Shown: positions 18,001 through 25,693 of the stretch, one piece after another
How positions within the stretch are numbered: position 1 is the stretch's first letter
How the letters are laid out: the number at the start of each line of letters is the position of its first letter
Assembly (NCBI GenBank): GCA_910579085.1
Contig: CAJTRU010000024.1
Location: 1-51,722, forward strand
Direction: 5' to 3'
Length of the DNA stretch: 51,722 nucleotides
Source of the DNA: an uncultured Lachnospiraceae bacterium
Lineage (GTDB): Bacteria; Bacillota; Clostridia; Lachnospirales; Lachnospiraceae
Notes under the pieces: generated by a model
Seen by the model: the letters and a program-made list of their open reading frames with translations, nothing else
Told to the model about the DNA's origin: nothing
The model's database searches: none
Program-made: the position numbers and the translations under genes

Positions 18001-19917
18001 GTGTATCGGATGGCACGTAGGCAGAATTTAGGCCCAAGACCTAAAATTGAAAATCCAGGCAAGCTTTTTACACGTTTGCTTAAGTATGTTTTTAAATATT
18101 ACTGGCTGCACTGTATTATTGTTTTTATAGGGATTATAGTAAGTGCGCTTGCAGGTGCACAGGGTACAATGTTTACCAAATCACTTATAGATGATTATAT
18201 TATACCACTGGCACAGGCACAGAACCCTGATTTTTCGGGGCTTTTAGCAAAAATATCCCAGGTTGCGGCTTTTTATGGTGCAGGTATTATTGGCACATTT
18301 TTATATAGCAGGCTTATGGTATATGTAACACAGGGAACACTAAAGAGACTGCGTGTGGAAATGTTTACAAAGATGGAGTCACTTCCAATTAAGTATTTTG
18401 ATACTAATGCACATGGGGATATTATGTCAATATATACTAATGATATTGACACACTCCGCCAGATGATAAGCCAGAGCATACCACAGTCAGTTTCATGTTT
18501 TGTAAGTGTTGTGAGTGCATTTGTATATATGGTTATACTTAGCATACCACTTACAATAATTACTATTTTTATGGTTGGTGTAACATTTTATATGACAAAG
18601 AAGCTTGCAGGGCTTAGTGGTTCTTATTTCCTGGCACAGCAGAAGGATATAGGCAAAGTAAACGGTTATATTGAAGAAATGATGGAAGGGCAGAAGGTAA
18701 TCAAGGTATTCTGTCATGAGGAAGAAAGCAAGGAAGGATTTAATAAGCTTAATGACCAGCTTTTTGAAAGTGCTGATAATGCAAATAAGTTTGCAAATAT
18801 ACTTATGCCGGTTAATGCACAGATTGGAAATATAAGTTATGTATTATGTGCTATTGCTGGCGGGTTTCTGGCACTTAACGGGGTAAATGGCTTTACAGTT
18901 GGTTCACTTGTAAGCTTCCTTACATTTAACAAATCATTCAGTATGCCAATAAACCAGATAAGCCAGCAGCTCAGTGCAGTTGTAATGGCACTTGCAGGTG
19001 CTGACAGGGTATTTAAGCTTATTGATGGTGAGCCGGAAACAGATGATGGCTATGTTGAACTTGTAAATGCAAAGGAAGATGGCAGTGGCAATATTACAGA
19101 AGCAGAAGGGCGCACAGGGATGTGGGCATGGAAACATTACCATAAAGATAGTGATACAACTACTTATGTGAAGATGCAGGGGGATGTTGTATTTGACCAT
19201 GTGGACTTTGGATATAATGATGACAAAATTATACTGCATGATATTGAAATTTATGCAAAGCCTGGGCAAAAAATTGCTTTTGTAGGGGCAACTGGTGCAG
19301 GCAAGACTACAATTACCAACCTTATAAACCGCTTCTATGATATACAGGATGGTAAAATACGTTATGATGGAATTAATATTAATAAAATAAAGAAAAAGGA
19401 TTTGCGCCAGTCACTTGGCATAGTATTGCAGGATACACACCTTTTTACAGGTACTGTAATGGAAAATATAAGATATGGCAAGCTTGATGCAACAGATGAA
19501 GAAGTAATTAATGCGGCAAAACTTGCAAATGCGCACAGTTTTATTAAAAGGCTTCCAGAAGGATATAATACAATGCTTACAGGCGATGGTGCTAATTTAA
19601 GCCAGGGGCAGAGACAGCTTCTTGCTATTGCAAGGGCAGCAGTTGCAGACCCGCCTGCGCTTATTCTTGACGAGGCAACAAGTTCTATTGATACAAGGAC
19701 AGAAAAGCTTGTGCAGAAAGGCATGGACAGACTGATGAGCGGAAGGACAACATTTGTAATTGCGCACCGCCTTTCCACAGTACGTAACAGCGACTGTATA
19801 ATGGTTCTCGAACAAGGCCACATTATTGAAAGAGGCACACATGAAGAACTTATTGACAAACAGGGCAAATATTACCAGCTATATACAGGCAAAATTGGAA
19901 GTGGCATAGCAGGCTGA
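18001..19917 (+). CDS. Heterodimeric ABC exporter, half 2 (catalytic site)
   Basis: A 638-residue half-transporter that pairs with the preceding gene. It has an N-terminal basic extension, six membrane segments (to about 340), a linker of about 50 residues with a WAW motif that many clostridial members share, and a nucleotide-binding domain with Walker A GATGAGKTT, signature LSQGQRQ and Walker B LILDEATS, where Glu is intact. The signature's second residue is Gln-containing, as expected when the partner's ATP site is the degenerate one. The start could be GTG 18001 or ATG 18010; the AGAGGA site is 2 or 11 nt away, so neither is ideal. Confidence 0.92.
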   Translation: MYRMARRQNLGPRPKIENPGKLFTRLLKYVFKYYWLHCIIVFIGIIVSALAGAQGTMFTKSLIDDYIIPLAQAQNPDFSGLLAKISQVAAFYGAGIIGTFLYSRLMVYVTQGTLKRLRVEMFTKMESLPIKYFDTNAHGDIMSIYTNDIDTLRQMISQSIPQSVSCFVSVVSAFVYMVILSIPLTIITIFMVGVTFYMTKKLAGLSGSYFLAQQKDIGKVNGYIEEMMEGQKVIKVFCHEEESKEGFNKLNDQLFESADNANKFANILMPVNAQIGNISYVLCAIAGGFLALNGVNGFTVGSLVSFLTFNKSFSMPINQISQQLSAVVMALAGADRVFKLIDGEPETDDGYVELVNAKEDGSGNITEAEGRTGMWAWKHYHKDSDTTTYVKMQGDVVFDHVDFGYNDDKIILHDIEIYAKPGQKIAFVGATGAGKTTITNLINRFYDIQDGKIRYDGININKIKKKDLRQSLGIVLQDTHLFTGTVMENIRYGKLDATDEEVINAAKLANAHSFIKRLPEGYNTMLTGDGANLSQGQRQLLAIARAAVADPPALILDEATSSIDTRTEKLVQKGMDRLMSGRTTFVIAHRLSTVRNSDCIMVLEQGHIIERGTHEELIDKQGKYYQLYTGKIGSGIAG

Positions 19918-19926
19918 AATTTTAAG

Positions 19927-19955
19927 TTTACAAATTCCTTTACAAGTGATATAAT
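19927..19955 (+). promoter_or_regulatory. Strong sigma-A type promoter before the AbiEi-like gene
   Basis: TTTACA (19927-19932), a 17-bp spacer and TATAAT (19950-19955) give a near-consensus promoter. It starts 10 bp after the exporter operon and would initiate near 19962, upstream of a hairpin leader. Confidence 0.75.
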
Positions 19956-19988
19956 AAATCTAACAATGTATCTTAGAAACGTTTTATT

Positions 19989-20035
19989 CCACAAGCAAGG
20001 ATGCATTTACATATGCCTTCCTGCTTGTGGTTTTT
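19989..20035 (+). terminator. Terminator-like hairpin in the leader of the AbiEi-like gene
   Basis: CCACAAGCAAGGATGCAT (19989-20006) pairs imperfectly with ATGCCTTCCTGCTTGTGG (20013-20030) and is followed by TTTTT. It lies downstream of the promoter at 19927-19955 and only 6 bp before the AAAGGAGGA ribosome binding site. It could end read-through from the exporter operon, or attenuate the downstream operon. The two roles cannot be separated by eye. Confidence 0.65.
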
Positions 20036-20056
20036 AGGGAAAAGGAGGATTTTATT

Positions 20057-20671
20057 ATGTTACTTAGCACATACCAGAAGGTTATTGCCCTGTTTGAAAG
20101 TGGCAATGGCTACAGGAATGCTTCTGAGCTAAAGGATTCAAAGATTACTACAGTACAGATTAAGGAACTTGTCAATAAGGGGATAGTTGAACATGTTTCA
20201 CATGGTTTTTACTGGCTTGTTGATGAAGAAAACGGCAAACCAGAAAATTACAAGTTTATTGAAGCATGTATGGTCAATCCAAGGTCAGTTATATGTGCAG
20301 ACAGTGCATGTTATTACCACGGGCTTATAGACAAAGAACCAGAGGTGCTGTCTGTTGCTACTTTAAAGACAGACCGTTCACGTATGCAGCTTAATTTCCC
20401 TGTATGCAGGCACTATTACTCAAACCTTGCATTTGAACAGGATATGGAAACTGTTAAAACACCATATGGTGAAATAAGGGTATATGGCGTAGAGAGAAGC
20501 GTATGTGACTGTATACGTTTCAGGGATGATATTGGTGGTGAGATGCTTGACCTTATTATCAGTAATTTCCTTGAAAGGAACTGTAACCAGATGGACAGGC
20601 TTCTTGCATATGCAGATGCAATGCGTGTAGGCAAAATTGTGCGTATTAAACTGAACCAGATAGAAGAGTAG
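20057..20671 (+). CDS. AbiEi-like (type IV antitoxin family) DNA-binding protein, no toxin partner
   Basis: A 204-residue protein resembling AbiEi antitoxins. The N-terminus (STYQKVIALFESGNGYRNASEL, given here as consecutive parts of the first 25 residues) and the following 50 residues form a winged helix that ends in GIVEHVSHGFYWL. A C-terminal domain includes VICADSACYYHGL and VERSVCDCIRFRD, both typical of the family. AbiEi normally represses an adjoining abiEii nucleotidyltransferase toxin gene. None is present; the next gene, 32 bp on, is a purine nucleoside phosphorylase. It is therefore probably a stand-alone regulator. The start at 20057 is set by AAAGGAGGA. Confidence 0.75.
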   Translation: MLLSTYQKVIALFESGNGYRNASELKDSKITTVQIKELVNKGIVEHVSHGFYWLVDEENGKPENYKFIEACMVNPRSVICADSACYYHGLIDKEPEVLSVATLKTDRSRMQLNFPVCRHYYSNLAFEQDMETVKTPYGEIRVYGVERSVCDCIRFRDDIGGEMLDLIISNFLERNCNQMDRLLAYADAMRVGKIVRIKLNQIEE

Positions 20672-20703
20672 AAGCGGCAGTAACTGCCAGACGGGGGAAT
20701 GTT

Positions 20704-21549
20704 ATGGGAAATGAAGTTTATGATAAACTGTTAAAATGTTATGGGTGTTTTAAAGAAAAGACAGATTTTAAACCTGAAGTTGCCCTTGTATTAGGTTCAG
20801 GGCTTGGTGACTATGCAGATGGCATAAAGGTAGTTTCAGAGCTTGACTACCACGATATTGATGGTTTTCCAGTTTCAACAGTGCCAGGACACCAGGGAAA
20901 GTATATTTTCGGATATGTTGGTGATGTACCTGTTGTATGTATGAAAGGAAGGGTACATTATTACGAAGGGTACAATATAACAGATGTTGTACTTCCAATA
21001 CGCCTTATGAAACTTATGGGGGCAAAAGTTCTGTTCCTTACTAATGCAGCAGGTGGTATTAATACAGGTTTCCAGGCAGGGGATTTTATGTTAATAAAAG
21101 ACCATATTGCTAATTTTGTACCATCTCCATTAATTGGACAGAATATTGATGAACTTGGCGTGCGTTTCCCTGATATGGGAAGCATATATAACAAAGAACT
21201 GCAAAGGATTATAAAGCGTACGGCAGCAATTCTTGATATCCCGTTGCAGGAAGGTGTGTATATACAGCTTACAGGGCCAAGTTATGAAACACCTGCGGAA
21301 ATACGCATGTGCCGTACACTTGGGGCTGATGCAGTAGGAATGAGCACTGCATGTGAAGCAGTTGCAGCAAACCATATGGGAATGAAGATATGTGGAATTT
21401 CATGTATTTCCAATATGGCAAGCGGGATTACAGCTAACCCGCTTACACACAAAGAAGTACAGGAAACAGCGGACAGGGTTGCACCACTGTTTAAACAGCT
21501 TGTGACAGAATGTATAAAAAATATCGGGCATGACATTGAAAAGGAATGA
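20704..21549 (+). CDS. punA: Purine nucleoside phosphorylase (trimeric, inosine/guanosine type)
   Basis: A 281-residue phosphorylase that splits inosine, guanosine and their deoxy forms into base and (deoxy)ribose 1-phosphate. Phosphate-binding GSGLG (about 33-37), GRVHYYEGY, the purine-binding block GPSYETPAEIR, VGMST and SNMASGI with an Asn for 6-oxopurines are all present. This matches the trimeric PNP class and not the hexameric DeoD class. GGGGGAATG precedes the start. It follows the AbiEi-like gene by 32 bp and overlaps the next gene's start codon, so three genes probably form one operon. Confidence 0.95.
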   Translation: MGNEVYDKLLKCYGCFKEKTDFKPEVALVLGSGLGDYADGIKVVSELDYHDIDGFPVSTVPGHQGKYIFGYVGDVPVVCMKGRVHYYEGYNITDVVLPIRLMKLMGAKVLFLTNAAGGINTGFQAGDFMLIKDHIANFVPSPLIGQNIDELGVRFPDMGSIYNKELQRIIKRTAAILDIPLQEGVYIQLTGPSYETPAEIRMCRTLGADAVGMSTACEAVAANHMGMKICGISCISNMASGITANPLTHKEVQETADRVAPLFKQLVTECIKNIGHDIEKE

Positions 21550-21872
21550 AACAAGGAATAATATATAAAATTGCCGCTCTGTTTAGGAATATTTTGCAGG
21601 TTTTATCCAGTATCATTTGTGGCTGGATATCAGCATGGTGGTTTCTGGCTTCTGTTGCATTTCTTACTGACAAACCAGACAGGGCAGAAGAAGCGGCAGA
21701 TATAAAAATATCTGGATGGGTTATGCTGTTATCAGGTATCATTATAATTGCTGTAAAGGAAATTATAATGTACAAGACAAACATGGACTGGAAGAAATAC
21801 ATATTGTTTAGTATTGTACCATTTGTTATAACAGCGGCAGCCAGATATTATTATATTATATACATAAGGTAA
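21546..21872 (+). CDS. Small membrane protein of unknown function
   Basis: A 108-residue product with about three hydrophobic segments (roughly 10-40, 53-72 and 84-104), the last ending in a Tyr-rich tail. Its ATG overlaps the purine nucleoside phosphorylase stop (ATGA), with GAAAAGGA as ribosome binding site, so it is translationally coupled. No family is recognised. A role tied to nucleoside use is only suggested by position. Confidence 0.6.
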   Translation: MKQGIIYKIAALFRNILQVLSSIICGWISAWWFLASVAFLTDKPDRAEEAADIKISGWVMLLSGIIIIAVKEIIMYKTNMDWKKYILFSIVPFVITAAARYYYIIYIR

Positions 21873-21928
21873 ATTATAAGGTTTATAGCTGTATAGGATA
21901 TTGCCTTGTGCAGAAAGGGGGCAGAAAT

Positions 21929-22318
21929 ATGACACTAACCAGTGAAGATTTACTAGCAATAAGTAATCTGCTTGATGTAAAACTTAAACCAATAGATAAC
22001 CGTTTGACAAGTCTTGAAGTTAAAGTTGACAACCTTGAAGCTAAAGTTGATAAAATGGACAGGCGCTTAACTAACCTTGAAGTTAAGGTGGATAACCTTG
22101 AATCTAAAGTTGATACAATAGACAGACGCTTAACAAACCTTGAAGTACATATTGAAAATGTAACAGATAAAAATATTGCCTTACTTGCAGAGAATTATGT
22201 GCCAGCAGCAAGGCAGTTTGAAAAAGCATCATATAAAATTGAAGCTTTGCAGGCAGATAATGATATTATTAAAAAGGTTCTAGGAGAACATAGCGGGAAG
22301 CTTGAGAAGATTTCATAA
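21929..22318 (+). CDS. Coiled-coil repeat protein
   Basis: A 129-residue soluble protein. Residues 25-80 consist of a 21-residue unit, RLT(S/N)LEVKVDNLE(A/S)KVD followed by (K/T)(M/I)DR, present twice in full and once in part. The heptad-like spacing of Leu and Val shows a continuous coiled coil. The N-terminus (MTLTSEDLLAISNLL) and C-terminal helix (about 95-129) flank it. Similar hydrophilic coiled-coil proteins are frequent near transcription or phage-derived genes, but I cannot assign a function. AAAGGGGGC supports the start at 21929. Confidence 0.7.
   Translation: MTLTSEDLLAISNLLDVKLKPIDNRLTSLEVKVDNLEAKVDKMDRRLTNLEVKVDNLESKVDTIDRRLTNLEVHIENVTDKNIALLAENYVPAARQFEKASYKIEALQADNDIIKKVLGEHSGKLEKIS
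22001..22160 (+). repeat. 63-bp in-frame tandem repeat
   Basis: The coding sequence repeats with a 63-bp period: units begin at 22001, 22064 and 22127 (the third partial). The copies are very similar at DNA level, differing by scattered substitutions, so the number of units may vary among strains by whole 21-residue steps without breaking the frame. Confidence 0.8.
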
Positions 22319-22457
22319 TTGATTGTATTATTAATTATATAAATTACCAGGTTTTAAAGAGTTTTATTCTGGCAGGGTTTAAGTCCTTTATTTTGTGGTT
22401 TTGGCATTTCTGGATTTATAATCCTGCCTGCCCGTTAAATTTTATTTGATAAAATAC

Positions 22458-22485
22458 TTGAAAAATATTTTAAATATGTTATAAT
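22458..22485 (+). promoter_or_regulatory. Promoter of tRNA-Gly
   Basis: TTGAAA (22458-22463), a 16-bp spacer and TATAAT (22480-22485) lie 9 bp before the tRNA 5' end. Confidence 0.75.
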
Positions 22486-22494
22486 AATTCCAGT

Positions 22495-22565
22495 GCAGAT
22501 ATAGTTCATTGGTAGAATGCCAGCTTCCCAAGCTGGAGAGGCGGGTTCGATTCCCGTTATCTGCT
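22495..22565 (+). tRNA. tRNA-Gly (anticodon CCC)
   Basis: Acceptor strands GCAGATA (22495-22501) and TATCTGC (22558-22564) pair, with T as discriminator. The anticodon stem CCAGC/GCTGG carries loop TTCCCAA, giving CCC for GGG glycine codons. The T loop is TTCGATT. The 71-nt length suits tRNA-Gly. CCA is not encoded. Confidence 0.95.
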
Positions 22566-22633
22566 TTATTTTTTTGCCAAATTTTCTAAATGGCATGACG
22601 GTTATACTGTTTATTTACAAGGGAGGAGTTATT

Positions 22634-23056
22634 ATGTTTTGTAAGAATTGTGGCAGTGAAATGGATAATTTAGCTTCTGTATGTGTTAAGTGCGGGGTTG
22701 CTGTAAATGTTGGCAATAAGTATTGTGCTAACTGCGGCAGCCCTGTTATGCCAGGGGCGGCAACATGTGTAACATGTGGTTCATTTTTAAATGTACATGC
22801 TGGTGCTGCTTCACAGCAGAAGTCAAAAATAGCAGCAGGCCTTTTTGGGATTTTTCTTGGAGGTCTTGGAATACATAATTTTTACCTTGGCAATAAAGAC
22901 AGGGGGCTTGTACAAATTCTTGTATTTACTATAGCTGGGATATTTACATGTGGAATAGCATCTACAGCAATGTCAATCTGGGGGCTGGTTGAAGGCATTA
23001 TGATTCTTACAGGAAGCATTAATACAGATGCCAATGGTGTTCCTTTAAAAGATTAA
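22634..23056 (+). CDS. Zinc-ribbon and TM2-domain membrane protein
   Basis: A 140-residue protein with two CxxC-CxxC zinc ribbons (CKNCG with CVKCG, then CANCG with CVTCG, within residues 3-53). They precede a TM2 domain of two membrane helices with the LGGLGIHNFYLG turn (about 72-90) and a glycine-rich second helix. TM2 proteins with N-terminal ribbons are common in Firmicutes and their function is not settled. GGGAGGAG supports the start at 22634; a longer frame running back into the tRNA is rejected. Confidence 0.88.
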   Translation: MFCKNCGSEMDNLASVCVKCGVAVNVGNKYCANCGSPVMPGAATCVTCGSFLNVHAGAASQQKSKIAAGLFGIFLGGLGIHNFYLGNKDRGLVQILVFTIAGIFTCGIASTAMSIWGLVEGIMILTGSINTDANGVPLKD

Positions 23057-23115
23057 ATATTAACAAACGCTAATAGTGTTTTTAAATATTTATGTTATGG
23101 ATGCGGGGAATGTTT

Positions 23116-24210
23116 ATGAAAAACTTATGGAATTATATTTCAGGAGAAGCCAAGATTGCACTTACAATGAAACAGGTTGTTTTATATGTTACAGTGGTCA
23201 TGGCATGTATCCATACATTGTTGTTTGTAATATTTTTGTATTTTGGGGTGTATATGATGGCAGTAGTAAACACCTTAAGTGTATCTTTGTATCTGGGATG
23301 CCTGGTATGGCTTCATTATGAAAAAAGCCCATATGTTGTGTTTAACCTCTGTTATGCAGAAGTAATAATACATGCAATGCTTGCAACATTTGCAGTAGGA
23401 AGTTCTTGTGGTTTCCTGCTGTATATGGTATGTATGGTGCCTATAGCTTATTACGCTGCATATTCTTTCAGGAAATCTGAACATTTTATCAATCCTGTTA
23501 TTTATGTATTTACAACTATGCTTGTTTTTGTAATTTCAAAATGTGCATCATGGGTAGTTGAACCTATGTACAATATTGGCAATGGTTTTTTCAGGGATAT
23601 TGTCTATATTATAAATTACCTGCTTGTGGTTATTACAATTGTTGCATTTATGAGTACATTCCTTATACAGATAAGAACACTTGAAGAGTTAATGATAAGG
23701 AAAAACCAGAGGCTGGAAGTGCTTTCAACACAAGACGCACTTACTGGTCTTTCTAACAGAAGAAGCATAAATGAAAAATATAAAGATATAATAAAGAAAA
23801 AAGAGGTTTATTCAGTTATTCTTGGGGATATTGATGATTTTAAGCATGTTAATGATACATATGGCCATGCCTGTGGTGACAATGTGCTTAAGTCAGTGGC
23901 AGAAGTTTTTAAGGCATCCGTAAGGTCAGATGATGTTGTATGCCGCTGGGGTGGTGAAGAGATACTTGTAATGCTTCCGCAATGTAATAAAGATACCGCT
24001 ACACAGATAGCAGAGAGAATAGCAGAAAGTATTAGGAAAATACTTATTGTAAGTCCTGGTGGTGAAGAGGTCAGGATTACAATGACATTCGGTGTAGCCT
24101 GCTCAAATGAAGGGGAAGATATTAAGGATATAATAAAGGGAGCAGATAACAGGCTTTACTATGGTAAAGGACATGGGAAAAACTGTGTTATAAAAGAAGA
24201 TGTACAATAA
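23116..24210 (+). CDS. Membrane-bound diguanylate cyclase
   Basis: A 364-residue enzyme that makes cyclic di-GMP. Residues about 8-190 hold roughly six hydrophobic segments with no recognised ligand-binding domain. The GGDEF domain (about 200-360) has TQDALTGLSNRRS at its start, the GDIDDFKHVNDTYGH metal/substrate segment and the active-site variant GGEE (279-282). An RxxD inhibitory site (R270-D273) is kept, so product inhibition is expected. The start at 23116 follows GCGGGGA. It follows the TM2 gene by 59 bp. Confidence 0.92.
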   Translation: MKNLWNYISGEAKIALTMKQVVLYVTVVMACIHTLLFVIFLYFGVYMMAVVNTLSVSLYLGCLVWLHYEKSPYVVFNLCYAEVIIHAMLATFAVGSSCGFLLYMVCMVPIAYYAAYSFRKSEHFINPVIYVFTTMLVFVISKCASWVVEPMYNIGNGFFRDIVYIINYLLVVITIVAFMSTFLIQIRTLEELMIRKNQRLEVLSTQDALTGLSNRRSINEKYKDIIKKKEVYSVILGDIDDFKHVNDTYGHACGDNVLKSVAEVFKASVRSDDVVCRWGGEEILVMLPQCNKDTATQIAERIAESIRKILIVSPGGEEVRITMTFGVACSNEGEDIKDIIKGADNRLYYGKGHGKNCVIKEDVQ

Positions 24211-24218
24211 TTTTACTC

Positions 24219-24247
24219 TTGACAAAAATGCCAGTTTTTTGTATTCT
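24219..24247 (+). promoter_or_regulatory. Promoter of the LytTR regulator
   Basis: TTGACA (24219-24224), a 17-bp spacer and TATTCT (24242-24247) sit between the cyclase stop and the regulator start, with a leader of about 40 nt. Confidence 0.75.
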
Positions 24248-24294
24248 AAAGCATATTTATAATTAGCGTTTAATGGAGGGAAAGGAATAAACTG

Positions 24295-25020
24295 ATGATT
24301 AAGGCAGCTATATGTGAAGACAGTGAACTAGATAAGGATATACTTAAAGAAATTATAAGTTTTCTCCTGGCAGACAGAGGCCTGGAATACGAAATTAATT
24401 CATTTACCAGTGGAAAAGAGCTTGTTTCAAAATATAAGAACCATCCATATGATATAATATTTCTTGACATACTTATGGATGATATTGATGGAATTGAAAC
24501 AGGCAGGCTTATAAGGGAAATGGATGACAAGGTAGAGATAGTGTATTGTACATCCAGCAAGGATTTTGCAATTGCAGCATATGATGTACATGCAATGGGA
24601 TATCTTCTTAAACCTTATGAAACGTTAAGAATTGGGGCTGTGATAGACTATTATGTACAGAAACACCCACAGAAGAACCACAATTTTATACAGGTAAAAT
24701 CAAAGCGCAAACCGCTTATTATCCCTTATAAAGATATAATACATATGGAATCTGACAATAAAGTTGTCTATATTTACACCACAACACAGGGGGCTGTAAA
24801 AGTCTACAGCAAGCTTGATGCATTTGAAGAGGAACTGTCAGACAGCAGGTTTTTAAGATGCCACCAGAGTTACCTTGTAAATATGCAGTATGTTGCTGGA
24901 ATTGTGGATTCTGATTTTATTATGATTGATGACCAGATGATACCAATAAGAAAAAGCGGAAGGAAGCTTATTGTAAAAAAATATGAAGATTATTTAAAAG
25001 AATCTTTGAAAAACCATTAA
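24295..25020 (+). CDS. LytTR-family response regulator
   Basis: A 241-residue regulator of the AgrA/LytR type. The receiver domain (1-120) has the acidic pair near CEDSELD, phosphoacceptor D58 (IIFLDIL) and the conserved Lys in YLLKPYE. The LytTR DNA-binding domain (about 130-238) has KRKPLIIPYKDIIHMES and the FLRCHQSYLVN strand typical of the family. AgrC-like sensor kinases usually lie next door; here none is present and a terminator follows, so the cognate kinase must be elsewhere. GGAGGG and AAAGGA lie upstream of the start. Confidence 0.92.
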   Translation: MIKAAICEDSELDKDILKEIISFLLADRGLEYEINSFTSGKELVSKYKNHPYDIIFLDILMDDIDGIETGRLIREMDDKVEIVYCTSSKDFAIAAYDVHAMGYLLKPYETLRIGAVIDYYVQKHPQKNHNFIQVKSKRKPLIIPYKDIIHMESDNKVVYIYTTTQGAVKVYSKLDAFEEELSDSRFLRCHQSYLVNMQYVAGIVDSDFIMIDDQMIPIRKSGRKLIVKKYEDYLKESLKNH

Positions 25021-25062
25021 AATTATTATAAAACAGCTTAGAATATAAAGTAACAGGGTATT

Positions 25063-25095
25063 GATATTGCCGTTCATATGGCAATATCTTTTCTT
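25063..25095 (+). terminator. Rho-independent terminator after the LytTR gene
   Basis: GATATTGCC (25063-25071) pairs with GGCAATATC (25080-25088) and is followed by TTTTCTTTTCC. Confidence 0.85.
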
Positions 25096-25148
25096 TTCCA
25101 ATTATTTTATTAATTTCTTATTAAATTCATTGAAAAGCCAGATTGTAT

Positions 25149-25176
25149 TTGTTATCATGTGTATATAAGATAACAA
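25149..25176. promoter_or_regulatory. Dyad TTGTTATC-N12-GATAACAA before the BlaI-type gene
   Basis: A perfect 8-bp inverted repeat with a 12-bp spacer lies about 110-135 bp before the repressor gene. It is a possible operator; the binding protein is unknown. Confidence 0.4.
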
Positions 25177-25211
25177 GAGCATGTCTGGAAGTCTGTCCTG
25201 GCAGTCTGTGT

Positions 25212-25229
25212 ATTCCTTGTACAAGGAAT
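25212..25229. promoter_or_regulatory. 18-bp perfect palindrome before the BlaI-type gene
   Basis: ATTCCTTGTACAAGGAAT is a perfect palindrome located 55 bp before the start codon. Its position suggests an autoregulatory operator, although it does not read as the classical BlaI/MecI TACA-TGTA site. Confidence 0.45.
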
Positions 25230-25283
25230 TATAAAAGCATGCCCTATAACAAAATTTTACAGGCAGAAAGGAAAGGTGTTTTA

Positions 25284-25661
25284 ATGAAGGTTAATGGTCT
25301 TACTGAAAGTGAAAAGGTAACAATGAAATGTGTGTGGGATTTAGGGGATGGAGCAAGGCTGGCGCATATAATGGAAGTTGCAAATGGAAAATACAAGAAA
25401 ACCTGGAAACCGCAGACAGTTTCGACTTTTTTAGGTAAGCTTGTAAAAAAGGGATATATTGAACAGTACAGGGATGGCAGGTATTTTTATTACCATATAT
25501 TAGTTGGCAGGCATGATTACAGGTGCAAGATGCTCCGTGATGATTTGGAATTCTGGAATGACGGTGATACTGAAGAATTCGCACAGGAATTAATGGATAA
25601 GGAAACATTTTCAGCAGAACAAAGAAAAGAAATAGCAGAAGCAATAAGGAAACTTTTATAA
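25284..25661 (+). CDS. BlaI/MecI-family transcriptional repressor
   Basis: A 125-residue winged-helix repressor. The start LTESEKVTMKCVWDLGD with VSTFLGKLVKKGYIEQYRDGR (parts of about residues 5-70) is the BlaI helix-turn-helix and wing, and the C-terminal helices serve dimerisation. BlaI family members usually sit with a BlaR1-type protease sensor; here a TPR lipoprotein follows after 32 bp instead. The start at 25284 follows AGGAAAGG; an upstream in-frame extension to 25143 would overlap the candidate operators. The regulated genes are unknown. Confidence 0.88.
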   Translation: MKVNGLTESEKVTMKCVWDLGDGARLAHIMEVANGKYKKTWKPQTVSTFLGKLVKKGYIEQYRDGRYFYYHILVGRHDYRCKMLRDDLEFWNDGDTEEFAQELMDKETFSAEQRKEIAEAIRKLL

Positions 25662-25693
25662 AAGCAATGATATGAAAGGAGTTTCAGGATTTT

